Part shown: positions 7,934 through 15,866 of the stretch, piece by piece
Numbering within the stretch: position 1 is the first letter of the stretch
Layout of the letters: each line of letters begins with the position of its first letter
DNA from: JAOAPG01 sp963791575
GTDB taxonomy: Bacteria; Acidobacteriota; Terriglobia; Terriglobales; Acidobacteriaceae
Assembly: GCA_963791575.1 (NCBI GenBank)
Contig: CAWBSY010000012.1
Span: 1 to 64,000 of the forward strand
Reading direction: 5' to 3'
Length of the DNA: 64,000 nt
Notes under the pieces: model-generated
The model's input: only the letters and a program-made list of their open reading frames with translations
Databases searched by the model: none
What the model was told of the DNA's origin: nothing
Program-made: the position numbers and the translations under genes

Positions 7934-9590
7934 TTACGGCGTGATGAGTACTTGCAGATCGTGCTTATCGCAGAGGATCCGCAGCGCGCTCTCCCCACCC
8001 GCGACGAACTTGCCCGTCACTGTTCGGGATTGATCGTAGGTATCGACCGTGGATTGGACGCGGACATGAAGTTTGTGTTCACCAGCAGCGAGATCGATGC
8101 CTTCAAGGTCATAGCCTTCCGCGTGATGAAATAAAGCATGTTTCTTAGTCTGGGCCTGTAGGCCTTGGCTATAGATCAGAGTGTTGTCCATCCAGATGGA
8201 CAGTTCAGCCGCAGTGAAGGGATGTTCAATATGGATCTGCAGCTTCGCCGACCCGACCACCGGTGTGTCAACCTTAGCCACTGCTGGTTTCAGAGACGAA
8301 GCTGATTTGTGCGATGCCGGGACAGGTTCACTCTTGGGAACTCGCTTTGAAGTAGATTTTGGATCGCCCGTGCTGCTTGGCGAAGCGGCGACCCGATCTG
8401 CTGGATCCGGAGTTGCTGCACGATTCACCAAGTCTTCAATACTTTTAGCCGCGTTTTCAGAGATGTCGGTTGCGTGAGCCTGAGCTGCTGCAAGACCCGG
8501 GCCCGCAACCGGCTTAGCACCTCGAAGATGCGCGGTTTCGTAGGTAATTAGTCCTGTAATCGCGAGCAGAATAGCGGAAGCTGCATACACAAATTTCTTG
8601 GGCAAAAGCGAGATTTTGCTCGGCATCGGCGCGGTCGTTTGCCGAATTGTTTGCGCGGACCTCTTTACCGAAGTGGCTCGCAAGTCAGTAAATCCAATTC
8701 GCTCCTGGACTGCCGTCTTGAAAAATGTCGTCGTCTCTTGCAGCGTCTTGTCACTTCCGCGCAGAGCCTGAATGTCGCGCGCCATTTCCGCACCGGTTTG
8801 GTAGCGCTGCTCGGGATCCTTGGCCATAGCTCGCACAACAATATTGTCGAGTTGTGCAGGCAGCTCGGAATCTAAAGAACTGGCTGGCAACGGTTCGCGA
8901 TTAACGACTTTGAAACAAACCGTCGTTGCGCTGTTGCCTTGAAAAGGCTTGAAGCCGGTGATCATGTTGTAGAGAATCACACCGAGCGAAAAAAGATCTG
9001 CGCGGCCGTCCACTCCCTCTCCGCCGAGTTGCTCAGGCGCCATGTATGCCGGACTGCCTAGTACCTGGCCGGGCAAGGTCATATGCGCCTGGTTGAGTTT
9101 GGCAATTCCAAAGTCAGCGATCTTGGCATGGCCCTCGACCGTAATCATGATATTCGCCGGCTTGATGTCGCGATGAACTACCCCTTGCGAGTGCGCGTAA
9201 TCGAGCGCCTCGGCGAGTTCCTGTGCTATTTGGAGTCCAGGGCCTAACGGTAGTTTCTTATTTTTTCCGGTGAGTAGGTGGCTCAAGGATTGGCCAGCAA
9301 CGTATTCCATGACGATATACGGTTCGTGGCTCGCGGGTTCTTCGCCTACGTCAAAGATTGTGACAATGCCTGGATGCGAGAGTCTGCCCGGCCGCTTGAG
9401 CTTCGATGAAAAAGCGCTCCCGGTACTCGGCTTCATCCTCTGGCTCCTGACCAAACATCGAAATCGCTTTAATCGCAACGAGGCGATCGATCTTGGGGTC
9501 TCGCGCTTTATACACCACTCCCATCGCGCCGCGGCCAATTTCCGCGAGGATCTCGTAACGGCCAAAATTTGCAGTTGTCAGCGTGCCCAT
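7934..9590 (-). CDS. Transmembrane Ser/Thr protein kinase (PknB-like), one frameshift
   Basis: Eukaryotic-type kinase. Reconstructed order: Gly-rich loop EIGRGAMGVVYKARD, VAIK lysine, catalytic loop GVVHRDIKPANIMI, ADFGIAKL, activation segment ending GSPAYMAPEQL, then a juxtamembrane region, one TM (FVYAASAILLAITGLITYE) and an extracytoplasmic Ser/Pro-rich region with a beta-rich C-terminal domain resembling PEGA-like domains. The N-terminal 65 residues (from ATG 9590) are in a different frame from the rest; RERFFIEAQAAG joins to GRLSHPGIVTIFDVGEE through one extra base in the run at 9387-9389. All catalytic motifs are present once joined, so the kinase is probably functional and the shift an assembly error. 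It signals from envelope cues to unknown targets. Confidence 0.9.
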
Positions 9591-9631
9591 GCTTTATAAG
9601 ACAGTATGAAGACAATGTTATGACGATTTGG

Positions 9632-10529
9632 TTAAACCGTCTGCACGGAACGCAACACGTCCTGATTACTGGAGTAACCTTTTGAGTAGCGGATCAGCAG
9701 TTGTCCATCGCTAATTTGGATTGGCCGAGCGAAACGTTGTCCGATAACGCCTGTTTCAGCGTCAATCGGACCTTCGGCGCAGGATAACGTCTCCGGGTTC
9801 GGGAGGCAGCTTGAAGGGAAATTCGAATAGTCGATCGCCAAACGGTACGCGTAAAACAAACTCCTCGGGAGTCTTCCAGCTTCCAATGAATTTGTCCTTG
9901 GTGCTAAAGAATATCCAGCCGCTCGCCTCTGGCTTGCTGGGGTCCAACGTGCTCCCCCGCAGAGCTTGCGTGCCGAGAAATTCCATCATCTCCGCAATGT
10001 CTTTCAAATGTTCCTGCAGTACCGCTTCATGTTCTTGTTTTTTCCCAGGCTCATGCCGGACCACACGGCGCGTTTTATTGTCTAGCGCGTCGGAATCGTC
10101 TTGCAGCCGCTCGGTCAAGCGATCAGGGTCGACCAAATAGTGCACAACCTGCGCGTGTTTCACAAACTCCAAATTTATGTCTTTAGTCGGCAAATCAAGC
10201 GACGACTTGCCCAGATAATCCACGGTGAGCAGAATGCCGAACAGCGGCACCACCCGGCGACGGATCTTGGCTATTTCCTGGGCGTCCACTGCGATTGTGA
10301 TTTTGAGATCATCTTGCGACGTGGAGTAACGGTATTTCCCATCATCTCCCCGGCTGAAGGTATAGCCCGGAGCAGTTGCCGTCCAGCGCACGCGGGGAAG
10401 AGAAGCTATTTTTTTATCGGACGACCCAGCAGCAAAAAGTATTCCAGTGGAGAGCACAATGACCAAGGCCAGAATAGTTATTCCTCGTGTTGTAGACGTG
10501 CCATTCGACATACGTAGCGAGCCGTTCAA
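9632..10529 (-). CDS. Exported hypothetical protein, probably frameshifted near its end
   Basis: The in-frame reading starts at TTG 10529 (AAGGA upstream; ATG 10511 is the alternative) and stops at 9762, giving 255 residues with a signal peptide (ITILALVIVLSTGILFAAG). The mature part has no family I recognise: a beta-rich first half (YTFSRGDDGKYRYSTSQDD) and a charged helical middle. The next frame continues with good coding character from about 9780 to a stop at 9632 (CAEGPIDAETGVIGQRFARP ... GYSSNQDVLRSVQTV), which one extra base near 9780-9785 would join. The coordinates given assume this. It lies 41 bases upstream of the kinase on the same strand, so the two may form an operon. Confidence 0.66.
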
Positions 10530-10640
10530 GTGTCCTTTATAGAATCGCGAATCAAATATTAGTATCGTTCTGCTTCTCGGAGAATCATCACATGTCCGTG
10601 AGCTTGCTCCGGCCTCAATGTGCTAGATTATCAAGAGAGT

Positions 10641-10716
10641 GGGCGCGTAGCTCAGTTGGCAGAGCAATGCCCTTTTAAGGCATGGGTCGATGGTTCGAGT
10701 CCATCCGCGCTCACCA
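10641..10716 (+). tRNA. tRNA-Lys (TTT)
   Basis: Cloverleaf of 73 bases plus encoded CCA. Acceptor GGGCGCG/CGCGCTC with one G-T pair, D arm GCTC-GAGC, anticodon stem ATGCC/GGCAT with loop CTTTTAA (anticodon TTT), T arm GATGG/CCATC with TTCGAGT. Confidence 0.97.
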
Positions 10717-11102
10717 CTTATCATCCTGATTTTATTGGCATTTTTGCTTTACTCGCATTCCCCAAGAATTATTTCGTAATCTTGAATGTGCTGAATTGTC
10801 CCCACCTAGCCTCGACATGGCACTAAGAACACTACCCGCCGCTACTGCTGCGGCATCTTGCCAACCCAATTCTCACGCGCAACGATTGGCCCTACTCCAT
10901 CAATAGAAGCGGCTTGACGGTCGTGCCTGAACCCGCTGCGTGGCTCGGATGGCCTCCTAGCCAAACGGATTATTGACGATTGGAAACGATCCAAATACGA
11001 TGCACAACGTAAAGTAGTTAAATCTTGTGATGAATCTGCCGCTTTCTCGCGGGCCTAAAGGGTCCCCGAGTCGATCGGCAATTCCTTCGCTGGGTAAAGA
11101 TC
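10717..11102. other. Gene-free stretch after tRNA-Lys
   Basis: No supported ORF, no clear terminator and no repeat seen. It presumably holds the promoter of the next gene. Confidence 0.45.
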
Positions 11103-11498
11103 ATGATACTCAAGCAATGTTTGCTGGTGACCAGTGTTTTCGGGCTAATCACGTCCGCCTTCGGTCAAACGGGAAAACCTCCAATTGTTCCCGCCGACGC
11201 AAACAACCATGTCGGAGAGAAGGTCACCGTGTGTGGCAAAGTCGTAGACACGAAGATTTCAAAGTACGCCCTGTCCGGCCACGGACATCCAGTGAATCTC
11301 GATCTGGACCAGCCTGAACCGAATCCGTCATTCTTCTTGGTAACGTTTGGTTCCGAGGGTGAGAAACCCGAACAAGTTGCTGCCACTTACCAGGGTAAGC
11401 AGTTGTGCGCCACAGGGAAGGTTTCGCAATTGCAAGGAGTCCCCTTCATAATGATCTCTGAATCCACGCAGATCCAATTCGCAGCCGCCAAGAAGTAA
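11103..11498 (+). CDS. Periplasmic OB-fold-like protein
   Basis: 131-residue exported protein with signal peptide MILKQCLLVTSVFGLITSAFGQ. The mature part begins IVPADANNHVGEKVTVCGKVVDTKI and ends LCATGKVSQLQGVPFIMISESTQIQ, the pattern of small OB-fold (bacterial nucleic-acid-binding-like or tRNA_anti-like) domains that often occur in periplasmic proteins. Two cysteines (in VCGK and LCATG) could form a disulfide. Start ATG 11103 follows a GGGTAAAGA stretch. It converges with the DsbA-like gene downstream on the other strand. Function not assigned. Confidence 0.72.
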   Translation: MILKQCLLVTSVFGLITSAFGQTGKPPIVPADANNHVGEKVTVCGKVVDTKISKYALSGHGHPVNLDLDQPEPNPSFFLVTFGSEGEKPEQVAATYQGKQLCATGKVSQLQGVPFIMISESTQIQFAAAKK

Positions 11499-11624
11499 GT
11501 TCCGTTGAACTAGCGGGGCGATGAGGACTTTTTCACAAAAATAATCGGGAGCATTGCAGGCTCAAGCGAATCTGAACGCTCCCTCTTCGCAAGGAGAAGG
11601 GGCCTAAATTGGGGAGGGCTCAAT

Positions 11625-12674
11625 TTACTTTGGCAGATCCTCCTTGAGTCCGGTCGCAGCGATAGACTTCGTCGCTCCCATTGGAGACAGTTCCTGCAAG
11701 ACTGCTTCCCGCAGCTTTGGGTATCCGAGCGCACCACTTAGGAAATGGCCATTCGTGAAGAAGCTGGGTGTGCCTGCTAGTCCGAGGCGCAGGCCTTCAG
11801 CCGCGTCCTTCTTCACCGCTGCGGCTTGTTCCCCAGAATCGAGACACTGGTTGAATTTCGCGCTGTCCAGTTTTAGAGCGACAGCTTGCTGTTTCAGATC
11901 GCTCACTTGAAGCCGTTTGTTTTCGAAAAGCGCGTCATGATACTCCCAGAACTTGCCTTGGACTCTGGCGCAGCGGGCTGCTTCTGCCGCTTTCTGTGCG
12001 AGTGGATGCATGGGCAACGGAAAGTCTTTATAGACTAACGCTACATTGTCACCAAATTGTTGCTGCAGTTTCACCAGGTCCGGATGAACTTTTTGGCAGT
12101 ACGGGCATTCGTAATCTGCAAATTCGACTAGCTGGACAGCAGCATTCTCCGAGCCGCGTCTCGGCGAACCTGTCACATCCACTTGGGCACTCGGCTGCGC
12201 GAGTTGCACCACAACTTTTGCCTCTGCGCGCAAACTAGCAATGTATTTAGCTCGGGCCTTATTAAAACGGGCCTCGTGCACACTATCGAGAATTTTGGCT
12301 CGCATGCCCTCATACGGCTCGTCCGTTTGCAGGCCCTCGTAATAAAATCGGATTTGATCTTCCGTTGGGGGCTTAAATTCGGACTCGACATGACGTTTCA
12401 GTAATTCCTCGACGCTGATGGTTTCATGCGCAGCTTGCATCTCCAATAGTTGTTGATCAATAAGTTGGTCGAGCGCATCGCGCTCCGCGAGGTAATATTT
12501 GTAACGGGCCTGAAGCAGCTTGCCTGCTTCCTTCTGTTGCAGATCTTCGGCCGTTATCTTCCGATCGCCAACTTCGGCTATTACTGCAGAACCATCTTGA
12601 GCCGTCGCTGACTTCGGGACTAAGGATAGTGCAACGCCGAGCCCGAGCGCTATGAGAAGACGCGAATACAACAT
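11625..12674 (-). CDS. DsbA-like thiol oxidoreductase fused to a SurA-N-like chaperone domain
   Basis: 349-residue periplasmic protein. Signal peptide to about residue 25 (SATAQ). Residues 30-115 (AVIAEVGDRKITAEDLQQ ... LIDQQLLEMQAA) resemble the SurA/PpiD N-terminal chaperone domain. Residues 178-335 form a DsbA/DsbG-type thioredoxin domain: LVEFADYECPYCQKVHPDL with the CPYC active site at 190-193, FPLPMHPLAQKAAEAARCA, and AGTPSFFTNG with the cis-Pro. It should oxidise or isomerise disulfides in exported proteins. It lies 98 bases downstream of the Cys-rich protein gene 12773-13369 on the same strand, which suggests a client-foldase pair. An intercistronic hairpin lies between them. Confidence 0.9.
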   Translation of the reverse strand: MLYSRLLIALGLGVALSLVPKSATAQDGSAVIAEVGDRKITAEDLQQKEAGKLLQARYKYYLAERDALDQLIDQQLLEMQAAHETISVEELLKRHVESEFKPPTEDQIRFYYEGLQTDEPYEGMRAKILDSVHEARFNKARAKYIASLRAEAKVVVQLAQPSAQVDVTGSPRRGSENAAVQLVEFADYECPYCQKVHPDLVKLQQQFGDNVALVYKDFPLPMHPLAQKAAEAARCARVQGKFWEYHDALFENKRLQVSDLKQQAVALKLDSAKFNQCLDSGEQAAAVKKDAAEGLRLGLAGTPSFFTNGHFLSGALGYPKLREAVLQELSPMGATKSIAATGLKEDLPK

Positions 12675-12710
12675 TGGAAAACTCCCCCATTAAGTTTTTT
12701 CCTTGGGCGA

Positions 12711-12737
12711 GGGGCATCGAGTTTGACTCGACACCCC
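12711..12737 (-). promoter_or_regulatory. Intercistronic hairpin between the Cys-rich gene and the DsbA-like gene
   Basis: GGGG (12711-12714) and TCGAGT (12717-12722) pair with ACTCGA (12726-12731) and CCCC (12734-12737), with a two-base internal loop and a TTG apical loop. No U run follows on the minus strand, so it is more likely an mRNA stabiliser/processing site that sets unequal expression than a terminator. Confidence 0.5.
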
Positions 12738-12772
12738 AGACCTCAAGTTCTTAAACATCTGTAGCTAGTTTC

Positions 12773-13369
12773 TTACCAGGCTGTGCCTTCGGGATTGACG
12801 GAGCAGCTACCATGACCGCTGCCGAGAATACCGGCATAGGTGCAAAGCGTCTGCAGCGTGCTCAACTCGGACGCAGTAAGGTTTGCATCCGCCAGCGTGG
12901 TCTCCGTGATGGCGTATCCACTTGTAGCTTTCTGATCGTGGGTGAGCCATCCGCGAATTCCAGAAGTCGGAGTACCAGCGGTTGCAGTGCACACGCCGCC
13001 GGACAGTGCGGTGGAAACTACTTTCAGTACGCCGGCATGTGGAGCAGTTCCGGTCAAGGGATTAGAAAGGAGGTTCTTGTTGACGGATTCTGAAATGATT
13101 CCGTCAGCAGTTACCCGCACGCTGCAGCATTCAGTGAGTTCCTGATTATTGTCGAAAACATACAGCGAGGCGCACAGGTCTGCTCCGGAAGCGTCCCCGT
13201 CGTTGATCGTTCGCAACGTGGCGTCTGGAGCACCGGTGGTATTCGCGTACGAGAAATAGTCGACGAAATAGGTTGAACTATCGCCAACGTTTTGAGCCAT
13301 AGCTGAGCCTGTTCCAAGCGCCAGAGCGATGGCCAGTATTGGGAGTAACACATAGGCTGTTCTTTTCAT
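12773..13369 (-). CDS. Exported Cys-rich protein (single copy of the DYFS/ECC/GSGHG domain)
   Basis: 198 residues. Signal peptide MKRTAYVLLPILAIALALGTGSAMAQ, cleaved near residue 26. The mature protein is one compact domain with six cysteines (C66, C81, C82, C127, C176, C189) and landmarks VDYFSYANTTGAP, DLCASLYVFD, QELTECC, NPLTG, HAGVLKV, GWLTH, LQTLCTY and LGSGHGSC. The same domain forms the C-terminus of the Big_2 lipoprotein at 15867-17270. I do not recognise a named family. The even cysteine number and the adjacent DsbA-like gene suggest disulfide bonding outside the cytoplasm. AGGAGGAATTT precedes the ATG, so translation should be strong. Confidence 0.85.
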   Translation of the reverse strand: MKRTAYVLLPILAIALALGTGSAMAQNVGDSSTYFVDYFSYANTTGAPDATLRTINDGDASGADLCASLYVFDNNQELTECCSVRVTADGIISESVNKNLLSNPLTGTAPHAGVLKVVSTALSGGVCTATAGTPTSGIRGWLTHDQKATSGYAITETTLADANLTASELSTLQTLCTYAGILGSGHGSCSVNPEGTAW

Positions 13370-13602
13370 TAGAAATTCCTCCTGAGATGGCGCTTCCTGC
13401 TGGGGGGAGAAATATTCAGCTAACGACGCGCTGTGCGAACACTAGCTTCTCTGCTGCGCTTTACAATTACCCACGTGGTCTAGCCGAAAACATTACATCT
13501 CGCAAGCTACGTCTATTGGGTTAGTTCCTTCTCATTTCGGGGAGAAGTTTTGTCAAGAAGCTAACAATAAAAGTACGTTGCAATGACTATTGCCTTCTCC
13601 CG

Positions 13603-14301
13603 CTACTGGGGAGTCGGAGAGACGGCTTGATCCTGTTCTTGTTGCTTCTGTCGTTGTTGGTGAGCCAGTTCGCGCATCATTGTGCCAAGGGCCTCGCCTG
13701 AGAGCGGTTCTTTCGGGGCTTGCACGTCGGGTATTGTGACGGGCGGCAAAGCTGCGGCCGCATCGGCTTGCGCAGGAGGACTAAATGGGCTGGGAGGCTT
13801 CACCGCCGCTTCAGGCGTGGGATTCTGAAGAGCGACGGGCGACGCATTCGCACTCGCCACAGATTGCTCCGCGTCTGTCAAAACTAAACGTTGCAAACTG
13901 TTGGGATTGGTTGGATCTCCCAACATCACATAATTAAAGTGCGATCCATTTAGAAAATCGGTGAGTACAGCTCTGATCGGCCCGGGTCCAACTCTTGTAA
14001 AAATACGCTCTCCCGCCCGTTCAGCAGGGAATTCGATTACTGCGCCGGTCCGCACGCTTACGGCGCGCAGGACGTCTCGCAGGCTTACGTTTGTCGCAGC
14101 GATGGTCAATTGACCCTTGGTGTATGTGACTTGCGGAGCACCGGGGGAGGACTTTGTCGTTGCGCTCGTTGGCGTATTGTTTCCGGTCCCACAATGCGCG
14201 TTCATATTCTCTGAGGCACAGTCAGCCACTGTCTCCTGCGCGAGTAGGAAGGCAGGTGAAGACAAAATCATACCTATGGCCAGCGACTGCCAGTATTTCA
14301 A
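13603..14301 (-). CDS. Exported STN-domain (secretin/TonB short N-terminal) protein
   Basis: 232 residues. Signal peptide MKYWQSLAIGMILSSPAFLLAQ. Residues about 57-125 (VTYTKGQLTIAATNVSLRDVLRAVSVRTGAVIEFPAE ... GPIRAVLTDFLNGSHFNYVMLG) match the STN domain found in secretins and TonB receptors. The remainder is a Pro/Ala/Gln-rich low-complexity tail ending in QRQKQQEQDQ; no barrel or secretin domain follows. STN domains usually mediate protein-protein contacts in the periplasm. It is upstream of the Cys-rich protein gene on the same strand (233 bases between) and divergent from a LuxR-type regulator. Confidence 0.8.
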   Translation of the reverse strand: MKYWQSLAIGMILSSPAFLLAQETVADCASENMNAHCGTGNNTPTSATTKSSPGAPQVTYTKGQLTIAATNVSLRDVLRAVSVRTGAVIEFPAERAGERIFTRVGPGPIRAVLTDFLNGSHFNYVMLGDPTNPNSLQRLVLTDAEQSVASANASPVALQNPTPEAAVKPPSPFSPPAQADAAAALPPVTIPDVQAPKEPLSGEALGTMMRELAHQQRQKQQEQDQAVSPTPQ

Positions 14302-14750
14302 GAGACTTTTCCTCTGGAACTTATTTTCATTGCAGCTTGCATCGAGATCTACAAAGGCTGCTGTCGTTCTCGTCGGAATTAGATCAACCGCGACAATGAA
14401 GGCGCAATACCGCCCTTGGACTAGTCTCTTTGGTTAGATCGTAGGATTAGTTCATTTGAATTAGCAGAAACTACTTAGTCCCTACGCGCTCGCCCTCCAA
14501 GCATGTTGGAGCTTGACATCGTGATATCAAGATGGCAAACTTCGCGACACCATTCTCCCCCTCCTAGGAGGCATTGGCTCCGCGGAATCATTGCGCGTTG
14601 TCAATCTGCTTAGGCTGCCGGTCCAATTTTCAATACGCTCGGTGCGATCCCCCGGCACTGCGCAAGAACCCAGGTCAACTTGTGCAAACAGCATCAGCCT
14701 GGGTGTGTTCGTTTGAGTACTGCAGAACTGATGTAAAGATTAGGAGTGCT
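14302..14750. other. Divergent intergenic region between STN gene and LuxR-type gene
   Basis: No gene supported; the upstream extension of the LuxR frame to 14574 lacks similarity to its paralogue. It contains ACTAGTCTC at 14420-14428, repeated in other spacers of this locus, and the near-palindrome CTTGACATCGTGATATCAAG at 14512-14531 (8 of 10 positions pair). Likely promoters for both flanking genes. Confidence 0.5.
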
Positions 14751-15281
14751 GTGGCAATTGGAGGATCAATACCCGGGTTCCTGTTTGTCAGCTCTACTCT
14801 GAGCCCTATCGCTTACAATTTAGAAGCAGTACAAATCCTGGCGTTTCCGAACGACCCTGACAAGATCAAGCGCCTAAATGTATTCCTCGCAGACAAGGTA
14901 CGCTCCAGCCTCGTGGACCGGCAATCCCGAGAGTCCCTGGATTTCGTGAAGGAATTCAAGTCGGGCACGCGGCGTTATCTTTGCCGCGCTTTTCTACTCG
15001 ACGGATATAACAATGGGAGTGGGCCAGCGATCGCTATTACTCTTGAAAGACACTCGTCGGGATCTTCCGCGCTACTGCAAATATCAAAGCAGTTCGACTT
15101 CACCGAACGCGAGCGCCAAACGGTAGAACTGCTGCTGCAGGGTCTCACCAGCAAAGAAATCGCAGTCCGCATGAACATCAGCCCAAATACAGTGAAAGCG
15201 TTTCTGCGACTAGTGATGGTCAAGATGGGGGTCTCAACACGGTCCGGCATTGTAGGGAAGATTGTCGGGCCTCAGATATAA
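14751..15281 (+). CDS. LuxR-type transcriptional regulator, receiver-less (paralogue 1)
   Basis: 176-residue regulator. C-terminal GerE/LuxR HTH (FTERERQTVELLLQGLTSKE, IAVRMNISPNTVKAFLRLVM). The N-terminus (FLFVSSTLSPIAYNLEAVQILAFP) looks like a minimal PAS-like sensor; there is no phospho-receiver. It aligns along its whole length with the regulator at 19165-19713, including the LADKVRSSLV / LVDRICTRLV, FKSGTRRYLCRAF / FRSGNRRYVCRAF and VKMGVSTRSGIVGK / VKMGVTTRSGIVGK blocks. GTG 14751 is chosen because GGAG lies at 14743-14746 and the product length then matches the paralogue. Likely local regulator of the surrounding exported proteins (inference). Confidence 0.83.
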   Translation: MAIGGSIPGFLFVSSTLSPIAYNLEAVQILAFPNDPDKIKRLNVFLADKVRSSLVDRQSRESLDFVKEFKSGTRRYLCRAFLLDGYNNGSGPAIAITLERHSSGSSALLQISKQFDFTERERQTVELLLQGLTSKEIAVRMNISPNTVKAFLRLVMVKMGVSTRSGIVGKIVGPQI

Positions 15282-15383
15282 AGATGGCTCCCAGGTTGGT
15301 TAACTTACATTCCCACTAGTCTCACCGAACTAACCCGTTTGCAGACTTTACGTTTTTAGGCATCTGCGTAAACATCCCGTGCT

Positions 15384-15701
15384 GTGAAACATATAACTTC
15401 ACGGGATCGACGCAACCATCCGCGTTTTCCCCAAGTACTCGACATGACGGTTCGTGACCTGCCTCCTTTCCGTTCTAAAGAGCACGCTGAATCGCATTTT
15501 GCCGGTCGCGTACAGAATGTTAGTAAAGGAGGAATCTGTTTCCTCAGCCAGCAGCCGGTGCGGCAATCATCTCTGCTCCTGTGCGAAATTGGAGTTACAG
15601 AAATGCCAGTGCCTGTGCCCACGGTGTTATCAGTCCGCTGGACAAAAAAGCAGCCGGTGCAACCCGCTGCGTATCTCTCAGGCTTGCAGTTTCTGTTCTA
15701 G
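15384..15701 (+). CDS. PilZ domain protein (putative c-di-GMP receptor)
   Basis: 105 residues, a single PilZ domain. The c-di-GMP signature is present: RDRRNHPRF near the N-terminus (RxxxR) and VQNVSKGGICFLS (the D/N-x-S-x-x-G box) after it. Start is GTG 15384; no clear Shine-Dalgarno. It lies 102 bases after the LuxR-type gene on the same strand. It could report c-di-GMP to the exported-protein locus or to motility/EPS, by inference. Confidence 0.82.
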   Translation: MKHITSRDRRNHPRFPQVLDMTVRDLPPFRSKEHAESHFAGRVQNVSKGGICFLSQQPVRQSSLLLCEIGVTEMPVPVPTVLSVRWTKKQPVQPAAYLSGLQFLF

Positions 15702-15866
15702 ATCGCACAGAGATTGGTCCATCCAAAACGGTACGAAGTTCGCATGGCCCAAAAGCATTAGGACACTTAGGTAATTCTCTTATGCCCCGGCTTGTACTAG
15801 GTTTAGGAGCCTATTGTAAGTAGCTGGCGTAGCCTCCCCTCACGTCACCTTAGAGGAGGACGTCTC

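Noticed and set aside
14574..14750. N-terminal extension of the LuxR-type protein
   Set aside because: The extra 59 residues do not align with the paralogue and lack a start context; GTG 14751 with GGAG gives matching length.
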